The notes: generated by a model from the sequence alone, not told the origin. DNA of 64,000 nt from Crotophaga sulcirostris (GCA_013397455.1 VYZB01000030.1:3379213-3443212); one strand, 5' to 3'; counted from the stretch's first letter, positions 51,101 through 62,279 are shown. Translations and numbers: made by a program.

Positions 51101-53604
51101 GACAGGGAGGTTAATGAGAAGAAACCGAGATATGGATACATACAGACAATTTTTACATTTCCAAGAGGGAGGGGACCATCTTTTCACCACATACACAGCA
51201 GATAAAACAAAGAGTTAACAGGTTCATACTGCAGGAAAAACACTAAATATAACAGGAAAATAGTTTTATGGAAGTAAGACTAGGGAAATCCAGGGACAGT
51301 TGGAAAAGCTGAAGAGACACCAGTATTGGAAGGCATCAAAGCCACATCGAACATTTATCAGGAATGACCTAGATATAAGTGACTCTGTCCAGGGCTGCAG
51401 GCTGAGCTCCCTGCCCTTGCAATCACAATGTTCTTGTTTCAGGAGTGTCACCTCGATCACATAGTTTTGGGCTAGGATCACTGCTCTGCTGTGGTGGCTG
51501 TAAGTACAAAACAGGCAAGCTTAAGCTCACTCAGAAATACAATCAGAAATGAAACCACCCCTTTCCCTGTGTTCTCATTCATTTTTGTACTCGTGTTTCC
51601 ACAGACATCAGTAAAGAGAGACCACACACACAACAAAATATGTGCAAAGGGGGAAAAGAAAGCCCAGATTCTCAATTTTTTTATAAAACACCAAGCAGTT
51701 GCTGAAGTCTGAGTTTTTTTTCCTGGGAAATGCTAAAGATGCCGTAAGTCCACCTTAGATCCTGCAGCCCACAAACGTGGAGAGACGGCTCTCCAGACGG
51801 CGACGCAGGAAGAAAGAAGAGCAGATGACAGCAGTGCCAGCCAAGAGGAAAGCCTGTGCTAATTCCCTGAAACACATCCCAAAATTAGGCAGAGCTGATG
51901 TCCTATGCAATCCCCTTGATTTGTGAAGGATCCCTTTCTGCCTCTTCACTGAGGACAAAGGAAGCACTTAAGATAAGCAGAGCTGGAGCACTCAGAGTTT
52001 ATGATGCGGGGAGCAAGGAAACCACAACTGATGAGCATCCAAGTGTCTTCCTTGTCTTGAGAAGCAGCAGTGACATCTAACAGCAATAGAGAGCTCATCT
52101 GCTAGCTCCTGTTCTCTGCTTCTCCTGCACAAGATGATCTGTTACTTTACTCCAGGAACAGTGATGTCTTCTCCCTGCTTCACATACTGAATGATTCAAA
52201 ACCACCCTGCCACCTCGCTCTGTCCTCCACTGTTGAATGGGACAAGCCAAGTGACTCAGAGACAAAAACACAGAGCAGTATCTACTTATCCACCACTCCC
52301 CACAGTCACAAGGAAGTGCAAATTTAAGTAAGGTCCCACAGGGCATGGATGGTGATGCACTGCTCGCATTTTGGGCTTGTAAAGCGTGATACTGCATTGC
52401 TACTGACTTTCTAGCAGGACAGTCATACCCAAAAGATGTGCCCATCTCAAATATCCATGTTTTTCTGCAGTGCTCTATTTTGACCATAAGATATGCGTCT
52501 TCTCCCCTATTCCAATACCTGTCAAGAAAGAGATCATTATCCTGAGTGGGGAAGAGGTTTGTATGAAGCCTCTTCTAGCCTTTATTAAGAGTCATCCCAC
52601 AGACAAGAACAGCCTTATGAAGAAATAAACAGAAGTTAAGAGCCCTCTGCATCTGCGTATCTGCTTTCAGCATCACAGATGCTATTGTTTAATAGAGCAG
52701 CACTTGTAAGGAGTGAAGTAGTCCAGAAGTACTTATCTTTCTGACCTGCCTTTAGCAAAGAAATGAGCTCGTTATCATTATCTTAAAATATTATTACATT
52801 AAAACATAATAGTATTGTTTCATTGTTTAGATCCAAAGAACTTTGGTCTTGCTCACAAGAGTGGATTGTGCCAAACACCTAGAAAAAGGCAGCTCATGTT
52901 TTAATGACTCTAGTTGAATTTCAGAATTGCAGAGCTCTAGTGGTTCAAGTGTTTCTGCAGCTTGAAGGAAACGTTCACAAAGATCCTCCCTACGAAATCC
53001 AGCTCTCCCCCTTCCATCGCCTCCCCAGCCCTACCAGAGTAATTAACCTCAACATTGAAAGAGAAAAGGAAAAAAAACCCCAAAGCTAACACTCTAAAGC
53101 ATATAACCTGGAATCCTTATTCTGAACATTTTTCCTTCACTGGCTCATCTGCCTGCAGGGAATTCAGTTAGTTACATTGCTAGACTAAAAAACCCTGAAG
53201 CTGTCCTTGAAATGAATGGCTCCATTCAAGTGGGAGTGTGTTCTGGTTTTATTACCTGACCCCATATTTCTACCACAGAATCACAGGGCAAGTAAGTAAA
53301 ATAACCTGTTCTCAACTGTGGCTGTCTGGTTATAGCCTCCTATTACATTCATTTTTGTTATTTTTTTTTAGGATTAATTCAGTGCACTAGGAAAGGATAA
53401 TAACCCCCACCTCCCTGTGAAAATACAGTTTTCAAATATCTTCTAAACGATTTAGTGTCAGTCAGCCCATCGAATTTCTGTCTCAGCAATTAAAAGAAAA
53501 ACCAAGAGAATTAGGGAATTAATTAATAAACTGAAAGGAAAAAAAAATCTTCTAAAATAACCACTGCAAAAGCTCACTATAAGCAACAGCAGCCTTTCCA
53601 TCAT
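48129..53604. other. Gene-free sequence with a few GC-richer patches
   Basis: Frames reach 130 codons (52095-52487, minus) without recognisable content. GC-richer patches at 48380-48540 and 49740-49880 give overlapping frames on both strands, which argues against coding. Poly(T) runs lie near 49180 and 50970. Confidence 0.5.
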
Positions 53605-53630
53605 CTTCAATGGACTTTATATCAGATCCC
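53605..53630. repeat. Possible relic of old palindromic amniote repeat
   Basis: 'cttcaatggacttt' followed by 'atcagatccc' resembles the 'gacttcaatggactttggatcaggccc' portion of the old repeat noted at 29471-29538. Short match, by eye and from memory. Confidence 0.35.
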
Positions 53631-53739
53631 AACTGCAGTCATTTATTTCAAATAAAACAGAGCTGTTAAACTGTAAACCAAAAAAACCCCAACAGCATTC
53701 ATACAAATGAGGGTTGGTTTCCCTAACCTTTTCATCATC

Positions 53740-54025
53740 CTTTTACAAGGTTTTCAGGAGTGCACCACTGGGAAGGCCCCTTCCCAAAACCACTCAACAA
53801 GGAATTACATCTCGAGCGTGTCGGCGCACGACTGCACCCATGCTCCAGCCCTGCTGCTCCAGCAGATGCCTCAGTGTGGGCGCCCTCCCAAGCCCCTGGA
53901 GCTCCACACATCCCAGACCAGTGCTGGCCTGTGCCAGGTGCCTGGAGCAAGGGTGGGGTTGTACACCCATGGGTGCTCCTACTTGAGCATCCCTAGGGTG
54001 GCACCCCTGGGCACGCTGCCGGCCT
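53740..54025. other. GC-rich block, overlapping frames on both strands
   Basis: About 285 bases are far richer in G and C than the flanks and contain several CpGs, clustered near 53810-53835. Five or more open frames overlap here in different phases and on both strands (up to 126 codons). That is the usual consequence of stop-codon scarcity in GC-rich DNA. No repeat family or protein was recognised. It could be an unrecognised insertion or a local composition island. Confidence 0.4.
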
Positions 54026-54145
54026 CTTCCGCACACGCAAATAATCAGTCTCATTATTTTGGCCTGATATGTAAATAGGTCTTTATCATTACCAAGCTCT
54101 GTAACAGATAAATATATCTTATAAACTAAACCATTATCTAGCTGC
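54026..54145. promoter_or_regulatory. Candidate conserved non-coding element
   Basis: AT-rich mixed sequence with GATA-type sites ('cagataaat', 'ttatcta', 'cctgatatg') and no simple repeat, placed directly between a GC-rich block and a poly(T) tract. The texture suggests a conserved element, but no alignment was available. Confidence 0.15.
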
Positions 54146-54159
54146 TTTTTTTTTTTTTT
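54146..54159 (+). repeat. Poly(T) tract, 14 bases
   Basis: An uninterrupted run of 14 T. Simple mononucleotide tract with no retroposon body recognised on either side. Confidence 0.8.
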
Positions 54160-55555
54160 AATGGAGCTGGGCAATTATTTTTAAACCCTGCTACAAGGAA
54201 TAATAGCAGAGTTCACAGGGCTGGCTGTGAACAGCCCATAATGCTTGGGGAAAGTCCAAGCTGAAATGCTCTGTAGTTTAATGACATGTTATACAGGGAG
54301 AAAAATGTATTTGGAAGGAAATACCATTAAAAGAGGTAAAAAATAAAATGCTGTACTGTAAAATGCTTCTAAGAGGAAAAATATCTGACTATTCAATTTT
54401 CAAAAGAATTCAGAGCTTGTCTGCCTGCTCTATGATGAGTAAACTAAAGAAAAATATCCTGGTTCTGGATAGAGCTGAAGATGACCTTACAGGACCTTTT
54501 TTGTTCTGAGAGACAAACTAAGGAAGGTAAAACAGGTGCTATTGTTAAGAAAGAGATATTCAGCCCTAGGATGATTATGATTCTTCAAGCTGTAGAAATG
54601 CAGTCAGAAAAATCTGCAGCAGCTTTAACTTCTATTAATAGTACAGAAGCATGTTCTGGCATTAAAATAATGAGGAATGCTAATTCCAGATCCTTTTTGA
54701 TCCCATCTCTCTTTCCTGTTTGTTGGGGCTTTTTTTCTTTTTTTAAATGACATCTCCATTCTTTTTATTTTAATGTTTCTGATTATTCTGGAGATAATTA
54801 TTCATAAATAATTTCCAGTAAAACCTGTTTAATAACCTGCTTTCATTTAGCATCCCCAAGCAACACAAAATTTCTAATTACTTACATCAGTGGTCACCTC
54901 TCAAAGATGACAGAGACCTTCCAGAAACATCCTCGTTTCAAATGTGCTTGCTGGATTCCTGGGTTCGTAAGTCACAGTGTGACTATTCTATACATACAGC
55001 TTATACAGAATCCATTTGGTGGCTGTAAGCCATATAATGCTGGCATTTCCAAAGCAGTTTGATTAGATACCCATTTTCTGACTGTCCTTAAAGGAGAATT
55101 TTGCAGCTGAAAATTTCAATTTCTTTAAAAATCCAAGCTGTGTAATTTTTATTTTTTAAAAAGCAAATAATTGATATTTTGCCAGTAAGTGGAAAGGTCA
55201 CAGAAATAGACACTGCAGCGCTAAGAGCTCTTTCAAACAATCTAGAAAAGTCTTGATCAGCAATTCATATATTAAGGGACTCATGAAACAAAACAGTGCT
55301 CTGATGTATATCCAGTAGTTATTGTAAAGCATGAGCTTGAGACCCCCGCTGCAGCCAGCAGCACCCTATAAATGAACAGAGAACAAGCTTCAGCCCCAGA
55401 AAGTTCTTTATTCCACATTAGGAAAGTTGTAACAGATACCATTTTATCTTGTAAGCCCTTCTGAGCTGCCCTGTTGCCTAATACAGCATAGTGGAACCCT
55501 GGTCCATGTGTGGGTTGTGTCTTTAGGCACTGCCAAAAGATGGGAGAAATGTGTG
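54160..55555. other. Gene-free AT-rich sequence
   Basis: An 89-codon plus-strand frame (54481-54750) and a 103-codon minus-strand frame overlapping the microsatellite were not recognised as anything. No repeat was seen apart from the microsatellite that follows. Confidence 0.5.
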
Positions 55556-55587
55556 AATAAATAAATAAATAAATAAATAAATAAATA
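55556..55587 (+). repeat. (AATA)8 tetranucleotide microsatellite
   Basis: Eight perfect AATA units, 32 bases, the longest pure microsatellite in the window. Such tracts are usually variable in length between individuals. It is not attached to any recognised retroposon tail. Confidence 0.95.
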
Positions 55588-55689
55588 GACACTTTTAAAA
55601 AAATTAAATACTGAGCAAATGAGGAAGAGGAAGCAAAAAAGGAAAATGCGCCAGTAAATCTGGTTTCATTTGTTTGGAGAGGTAGTCTC

Positions 55690-56030
55690 GGTGATCTGAT
55701 TACAACCTACCAGCTAAGCGTGATTTAATTAAAGAAATATGAATTGTTAATGGGAATTCCTTTCCAAAGAGAAAAATGCAAGGTGACAGCCAAACACTTG
55801 CCAGCCAACGCAAGGAGGGAGAAACCACTCACTTGTGTGGCCGTTGCTGTTTCATTGCAGCATTATCAAAGCAGCAAGCGAAGCAGAGGCTGGTGCACAG
55901 CTCCTCTCCTCAGGCAGTTATCAATGTCAATCTTCACCTGCCTGACTGTGACCACAAATAATGAATGCTAATGGAAGAGCATGTGTCCTTGTGTCAAGTA
56001 TAGCATCTCTCATTTTGTGACTCAGGCTAG
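55690..56030. promoter_or_regulatory. Candidate conserved non-coding element
   Basis: This is the best enhancer-like stretch of the window. It includes 'gatttaattaaag' and 'tgaattgttaatggg', two CACTTG/CACCTG E-boxes, 'tgtcaatcttcacctgcc', 'tgaccacaaataatg' (RUNX-like ACCACA next to TAAT) and 'aatgaatgctaatgg'. There are no simple repeats and no consistent long frame; two overlapping short frames are read in different phases. Function and conservation are inferred from motif density alone. Confidence 0.3.
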
Positions 56031-56616
56031 AAATAGGATTGATAGAGCACACCGGTGTCAAGATCAGCTCACAGCAGACAGGTAAATAATTGACAAGAAA
56101 TTCCTTTACTTCAATGAACTCACAACACGAAGGTGCTCTGGGTAGGACAACGAGAAGAGGATGTCAGTCCTTGATAGCCACGGTACTTCAGAGGGTGGTG
56201 GGGAGCTCTTCTGGAAGCAGCAAGGTAGGAAGTTTAATACAGCATCAGCAAAATACTCTTAAATACTTTTTCCTATGTAGGCAAAGGGGCTGGAGGAGTC
56301 TGGAGAACCAAGAAGTTAAAGTAACATGAACAGAAGAAAGATTGCTGAGGGGGTTACAAGGTAGGAGAAAATATTGCTGTCCAGATGCAGGCAAGAAGGA
56401 AATTCAAGGGCAAAGACCACAAAGAACAAGGTGTACTGATTGTCCCCTATTAACAGGTGTGTGCCACCACCCCTTGGTCAGACATGGCCAAATTCATATT
56501 CACTAAAAACACAGAGAGAGTAACCAGCTGTGGTGAAGATACACGCAGCTCTGGATGTGTCTCCTAGTAGATGCAACCCATTGAGAGCTGAAAGATGTCA
56601 CCTGTTTGACTCTGCC
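56031..56616. other. Gene-free sequence
   Basis: A 79-codon plus-strand frame at 56090-56329 is not recognised. No repeat was seen. Confidence 0.5.
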
Positions 56617-56670
56617 AAGGTCTGCTTATTTCCACATGGAAATAAGGTCTGCTCCTATCCACATGGGTAA
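56617..56670 (+). repeat. 27-bp tandem duplication, two copies
   Basis: 'aaggtctgct' starts at 56617 and again at 56644, and both copies go on to 'tccacatgg' at the same offset. The first 23 bases of the copies differ at three positions. Two diverged copies suggest an old local slippage event. Confidence 0.75.
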
Positions 56671-56822
56671 GGAAGACTCTGAATTGGTTTCCAAGGCATC
56701 TCAGCTTTACTGGAAGAGACTCTAGGAGGGGACCCAGTGAGAAGTATTTACTAGAGGGAACTTCAAAAGCTTAATGTGGAAGAGAAGATCACAACATTAG
56801 GAGTAATCAAGAGATGTAGATA
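56671..56822. other. Short unique spacer before LTR
   Basis: Unique sequence between the small tandem duplication and the solo LTR. Nothing else seen. Confidence 0.4.
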
Positions 56823-57157
56823 TGTTCTGGTTTGAGCTAAAGCAGAACCAATTCTCTAATTTTTCACTAAAGCCTCTTCTAAGTAACTTCATTTTCTGAA
56901 AGTTAACATGTTTTTCATGCAGTCTGCCTCCAGAAGTGAAAACACTTAATAGTTAGAGTTATCACTAAGAAACAGGATGAAAGCTATGGAGAAAGGTCAT
57001 CGCTTATACTTATTCCTACAGAAACCAAGGTCATCCTTGTGTTGGTGGAACGCCATAAGTCAAAGGTTGAAAAAGGGTTGCACCTAATGGGAGGAGCAGA
57101 CAGGACAGGTGACCCAGAAGTGGTCAGAGTATTCCATTCCATACATGTCATACTCAG

Positions 57158-57164
57158 TATAAAG
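57158..57164 (+). promoter_or_regulatory. TATA box of the solo LTR
   Basis: TATAAAG about 335 bases into the LTR and about 215 bases before its ATTAAA. This is the expected U3 promoter position. Whether it still drives transcription cannot be judged from sequence. Confidence 0.5.
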
Positions 57165-57373
57165 CTGAAAGATCAGGAGGATCAGCTTCTCTTCTTTGAT
57201 GGCCAACCTGCAGCGAGGACCTCAACCATCTGTCTTTTCCTGAATCCACACATCCAGCTACCATCTGCCACTGAATCCAGTCCAGGACCCTCCCTGTGCT
57301 TGCCCTGCAGTGGGAGTTCAATTTGAGTTTGTATTTATTTGACTCATTTCTTATTAGTATTATGATTGTTTTC

Positions 57374-57379
57374 ATTAAA
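57374..57379 (+). terminator. ATTAAA poly(A) signal of the solo LTR
   Basis: ATTAAA in the R region, followed by a T-rich and then CT-rich stretch as in avian ERV LTRs. It would end transcripts started in the LTR of an intact provirus. Confidence 0.5.
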
Positions 57380-57499
57380 GATGTTTTAGTTTCCAAACCT
57401 CAAGTCTCTCTCTTTTCCCCTTCCCTGGGGGGGAAGAACTGGGGTCCAACTGCCCAGTTTAGCTGCTGACCTGGCTAAGGTTTGGGGGCTGAACCAGCA

Positions 57500-57860
57500 C
57501 CAGGTCACTGGTACCTGTCAGACAATGTCCCAGTCTTTACCCTAGCTCAGCAGCCCAAAGCTGCCAGAGACCAAAGCCTTGCTCAGCAAGGAACAGCCCT
57601 AAACCCAGCTCAGCAGCCTCTAATGCAAAGCAATCCAGCTCACTGTGACTCGGTAAAATACACACCACACGTGGACTGTGTAGCACAACGAGGTGCCCGC
57701 TTTTCAGGTCCACCTGACAGCCAGGGTGAGGACTCCCCCGTGAGACACACGCACACCCTATCTCTCAGCACCAGGCTGGCACCACGCAGGGTTTTGCTGA
57801 GCACACTGGATGGATTTCAACCGACAAGCTGGATGCAGCGTGAGACCAAAGCCTCTAACT
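57500..57860. other. GC-richer unique block downstream of the LTR
   Basis: About 360 bases with higher GC and repeated 'gctcagca' strings. A 126-codon plus-strand frame starts within the end of the LTR and runs through it. There is no retroviral motif such as a zinc knuckle or protease site, and no primer-binding site at its start, so internal proviral sequence is not supported. Confidence 0.35.
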
Positions 57861-59500
57861 GAAGATTAGTCACTGCAATTCTTTGTTAGCAGGTACTCTA
57901 AGTAAAAGTGTGTTTCCAGTTTAGTGAAGCAAGTGCATATTGCGTTTACCCTCTGAAGTGCTGTCACCTGTCAAAAATCTCTGCACTAAGTCGTGATACC
58001 ACACATCAGAAGCACTGCAGATGCAGGCACGCTGCCTCGTGGCAAAGGGTTGACATTTCTTGGTGAGGTCCCACAGCCCTTTACTACTACAATAGCAGTG
58101 TCCTGCCAGAAAAATCTCTTTGAGGAAAAAATTCCTGGAGACAAGAATAAAGAGAAACTAAAAAGCATGTCCTCACAGGTATACTGCAGCCTGGATAAAG
58201 GCACAAAGATCATGCCACATCACTTCTAAACCCAGCTGAACCATACAGAGCTGAGAGGAAGGAAGAAGAAAAGGAAAGGTGGTGGAGGTGGGGAAGGAAG
58301 GAGATATAAAAAAAAAAAAAACACCTAAAACTATACCACCCACCCATCAATCACTGGGGAGACCTAATCCCTTTATAGGCTCATTGCCAGTTCCCAGCTG
58401 TAGCCCACCAATCCACGGGGCTAGTGGTGATCACCTTCATCTGCCACATAACCCCTTGATATTCAGCTGCATAAAAAGGCAATTAAAGTCAAGCCTGAGC
58501 ACTCTGTGATATTGTAAGAATACTGAAAAATAGCATAAACAGCTTTTTTATTCAGTACCACCAGGCTAAACTTACCTGCTAGCTTGCAAGTCATTTTTAA
58601 GTAGGTAATTGAGTCTGTTGAAGCAGATGCTACCTTCTAAGAAGCTATTTGACTGCTGGCTAGAGAAGCCAAAATTCATCATGTTACCAACTAACTCCTC
58701 TTTCCTTTAGCTCTGATCTCACAGCTCAGGTGAAAACAGGAAAAATACCTGCCTTTATAATGTTATGTAGGTTCAAGCATAACTAGTAATTACTTAAACT
58801 AGGCATAGATCTGCACACTGCAGCTCCCATAGATGTTATCAAAGCTACTTTTAAACCAGTTCTGAAACTGATGGTAACAAGCTAAGTTAATCACCAAAGT
58901 TTTTAGCCAGTTTCTTAGTGGGTTTTACAGCTGCAGTGAACTCATTGGGAAAATATCTCTATTAAAGCTCATGAATGTGTGTCTGAGGCTGTCACTGAAG
59001 CACGGACACACCCCTTCGTTGCACTGAAGTAACAGATCAGGAGCTGGTCTGCACTATTCACCTTCACAAAAAAATAATGAAGGTATCTCAGTTCATCAGA
59101 ATTCATTAGCAATCCAGGACAGTGACAGCTCTATTGTTTCATTTTTACCAAATCCCACAGGGACAGTGTTCCTTTGTTCCAGTTTTTGGTGTGTCTATAT
59201 TTTCTCTCTCCTTTCGGTACACCAGTCATTCGTACAGGATGGATTTCGATTGAGCCCAGGTTGCAGTTTGCTCCACTTTGCACCTTTGACTCTGGGCACA
59301 CCAACACTACTAAGACCAGCTTGGGTATTTTGTCACTAAAATAATTGTCCTATGCTTTATAAATTGATACTTTTTGTCTAGAGTTGAAATATCAGGTTGT
59401 GTGTCTAGAGCTGTGACCATAGGTTTTTACTGTATGAGCCGTATAACTGAAGACATTACCTTCACCGCAAAATTTATCTTTCTGAAATAACGTTCACTTG
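57861..59500. other. Gene-free sequence
   Basis: Short frames only. A purine-rich run at about 58250-58321 ends in 14 A. Nothing else recognised. Confidence 0.5.
58308..58321 (+). repeat. Poly(A) tract at the end of a purine-rich run
   Basis: Fourteen A follow about 55 bases made almost only of A and G. Low-complexity sequence. Confidence 0.75.
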
Positions 59501-59700
59501 AATCATAGAATCATAGAATTGCCCAGTTGGAAAAGACCTTTGAGATCATCGAGTCCAGCCGTACCTGTCCACTGCTAAACCATGTCTCCCAGAAACTCAG
59601 CTACCCATCTTTTAAACACCTCCAGGGATGGTGACTCAACCGCCTCCCTGGGCGGCCTGTTCCACTGCCTGGCCACCCTTTCAATGAAGAATTTTTTCAA
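59501..59700 (-). mobile_element. CR1 non-LTR retrotransposon, 3' end fragment, ATTCTATG type
   Basis: On the minus strand the element's 3' end reads 'ggatgatctcaaaggtc'-type sequence; as printed it appears as 'aatcatagaatcatagaatt', 'gttggaaaagacctttgag', 'atcatcgagtccagccgtac', 'ctccagggatggtgactcaa' and 'gggcggcctgttccactgcc'. This is a CR1 3' end of about 200 bases, 5'-truncated. The plus-strand open frame overlapping it is not a gene. Confidence 0.92.
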
Positions 59701-61349
59701 ATGTTTCAAAAACAAAATGCTGTTAACCATCAATACAGGATGCTCAAAAAGAGCCTTTCAGGGACAAGTTCTCACATCTCTGGTAACAATCATTATCACC
59801 TGGACTACTATTAATCCCATTGACTTCTGGCTCTAGTATATCACTACCTAAAGTAGTATTTTGGGAGGTGGCATTTTTGTGACTAACAGCTTTCAAGCAT
59901 TTTTGTAGGCCTACTAGCAGAATGAAGTACTATTCAGTGCAAGAAAAGACATCAGATTTCGTTCAGTTGCTGATATTTGAGACATGTGGCAGCATTCCCA
60001 GAAGCATTAGAAAAGATTCTCTGAAAAATAACACAAGCAATCGTTCCTCGCTTTCCTTCCTCTTCTGGTTTCTGATTCACTATGAAGTAGTGATGTGTTA
60101 GAAAGCACCTGTGGAAATAAGGTAATTGGGTAATGTGCCCTTTGCCTGCCAAAGAAATGAGGGTCTGAGAGGCACAAAAAGCTTGCTAAACTACAGAGAG
60201 CTTTTGAACTTAAATAAATAATAATAATTTGGTGGCTTTAGCAATAAAACATGTTCTCCTGCTGTCATTTTGTGTCTCCTTCACCTGCAGGACTCTATTA
60301 AAAACAATCCATAATCCTATGCACAAGGGCCTATTGACCTACACATACCATACCATCCTTGTTTTTTAAAACCTGAACACACCTATTTTCATACCATCCT
60401 TACCACACACAGAGGGCATTCCAGTGAGCTTAGAAGAGCTAGAAACCCAAGATAGATTTCTCTCAGTATTACCACTGACTACAGATATTGTTACTATTTT
60501 TTCACTTGTATTGCTATAGAATACATACTAATAGCATTACATAGATGCTTGAAACCATTTCAGGAAGCAGCTGGTTGCTACAAAATGTATGGATGAGCTA
60601 GTGACAGGTACACAGCAGAAAGCAGGATGGCAGTCGTTAGCTGAGATGCTCAGTGATGTGGACTTGTAGGAACATCCAGATCAGCCTTTGAGGCGTAGAG
60701 ATTGCCTCCCCCTGTGCAACCACTGGCAAATCCTGCCTACACATTAGCATATCAAAACACACACCACCAACAAAATTAACAAAACATGAAGAATGGAGGA
60801 GATACATTGGAAATGAATTGAGAACCAGAAAAAGAAAGCACACCTGCTACCATTTCCATTCGTGTGTACTGTCAGCTGAATATAAGCAGCTCTGCAGAAG
60901 GCAAAATTGTGCTGGGCTGGTTTGGGCCTGGTTCTGATTAGGGAGATTTTGGAATTCCATAGGTGAATTGAATGTCCACCTGCACACGGAAGATCGTGCC
61001 TTCCACTCATAGTCTGGATTAGTCTGGCTCATCCCCTTGCACACTGCCAGCTGAATTGCAAGGGATGTGGCAGTGCTCGTTAGCCTGCTGCTTACCTCAA
61101 ACAGCAACCCTGTGAAAGCAGACTGGGAACAGTTTAAATACATTAACCAATTTCACTCTGTAAATGTGCGTAACACATTGGCTAACTAATAATCTAATTG
61201 CTACTTACTCTGTGTTTATCTTAACAGAGATAGGTATAAAAATTCTAGGAACGTCAAAATGATGCTTAAACAGTTCTTTCAGATTTTTTTGTATTTTGAT
61301 TTACTGAAGCCTCACTATTTTCCATTCAAGACCGAACTTATGTTACTCA
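59701..61349. other. Gene-free sequence
   Basis: Frames under 100 codons with no recognisable content. A short string at 59813-59830 ('aatcccattgacttctgg') may be a further scrap of the old palindromic repeat, but 18 bases is little to go on. A short direct repeat 'cataccatcctt' occurs twice near 60346 and 60391. Confidence 0.5.
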
Positions 61350-61631
61350 GGTTACCAGTGACAGAACTAGAGGACATGGACTCAAGCTTCGTTAGGGAAA
61401 GTTTAGGTTTGATATTAGGAAAAAATTCTTCACTGGAAGGGTGATTGGCCATTGGAATGCGCTGCCCGGGGAGGTGGTGGAGTCACCAACCCTGGAGGTG
61501 TTTAAAAGGAGATTGGATGAGGCACTCAGTGCCATGGTTTAGATGAGGCGTTGGTGTTAGTGTTGAGTTATAGGTTGGACTCGATGATCTTGGAGGTCCT
61601 TTCCAACCTTGTAATACTGTGATACTGTGAT
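61350..61631 (+). mobile_element. CR1 non-LTR retrotransposon, 3' end fragment, ATACTGTG type
   Basis: The segment starts 'ggttaccagtgacagaacta' and runs through 'tttgatattaggaaaaaatt', 'cttcactggaagggtgattg', 'gaatgcgctgcccggggagg', 'ggaggtgtttaaaaggagat', 'ggttggactcgatgatcttg' and 'gaggtcctttccaacc' to 'atactgtgatactgtgat'. At about 280 bases it is the longest CR1 piece here. Its terminal octamer and body match the minus-strand copy at 41344-41482. No reverse-transcriptase sequence is left. Confidence 0.93.
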
Positions 61632-62279
61632 ATGTGGTAAATGTTATATATCTGCTATATCAAAGTAAGAATTAGTGCTCTATAAGTGAATCCTCTATCA
61701 TGTCTGCATCTTTCTAAAGTAATAAATAATCTATTAATCAAAGCATCTTCAAGTTACAAATGGAATTGTACTCCACGTGTTTATTTTCTCTTAATTTGAT
61801 CCAAATGAAAACCCTGAATGGCCTCTTCACCCCTTACAAAGATTTACGAAAGGATGAAAAAAAAATCTGCTGTATCAAAATAATTACATAAAAACATTAG
61901 TCTCAGAATAAAAGGCTGGGATCACAAAACCCATTCAGCTTTCAGATGTAATCTTTTTAATATGAGGCTAGATTAAACAATGTGAAGTGAAAGGGGTTAA
62001 GTATAAATCCATATAGATGCCCAAAGTATTTACAGTGTGCATTAAATAAATCATTTCATGTGAAAGGACAGTTATTGTTACAGGAAAGGTTTCCTAATTC
62101 ACTTTTAGATAAAAATAAAGAGGGCTGCATTTAGAAGCTTTGTACACTTTTTTCCCTTCTGACAGCTTTCAAGTGGCAGCATATTATTTGGTCGCTGCTA
62201 CATACAAAGTGTCTTAATTAAAGGTTGTCTAAAAATACAGAACATTTTCACAACCACATCTGCCATTAACTCTTCTGAC
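61632..62279. other. Gene-free AT-rich sequence
   Basis: No frame, repeat or RNA recognised. It has some TAAT-rich strings of the kind found in conserved elements but nothing specific. Confidence 0.5.

Larger units (their letters stand above)
56823..57499 (+). mobile_element. Endogenous retrovirus solo LTR (ERVL-like avian type)
   Basis: The block starts TGTTCTGGTTTGAGC and ends near AACCAGCA, giving TG...CA termini. Inside, a TATAAAG box lies at 57158-57164 and ATTAAA at 57374-57379. Next comes the CT-rich U5 ('caagtctctctcttttcccc', a G run, 'tttagctgctgacctggc'). This order and spacing fit U3-R-U5 of a retroviral LTR, and the U5 wording matches avian ERVL-like LTRs as recalled. No primer-binding site follows and no viral genes or second LTR are seen, so it is a solo LTR. 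No matching target-site duplication was found by eye; the exact 3' edge is uncertain by some tens of bases. The 95-codon frame inside it is not a gene. Confidence 0.75.

Noticed and set aside
53238..53280. Second LTR start suggested by 'tgttctggtttt'
   Set aside because: Only about 12 bases match; no U3/R/U5 signals follow.
57039..57326. 95-codon plus-strand frame
   Set aside because: Fully inside the solo LTR, whose U3/R sequence is regulatory rather than coding.
57482..57862. Retroviral internal sequence or PBS after the LTR
   Set aside because: The base sequence after the LTR end does not begin with a tRNA-complementary TGG stretch, and the 126-codon frame has no retroviral motif.
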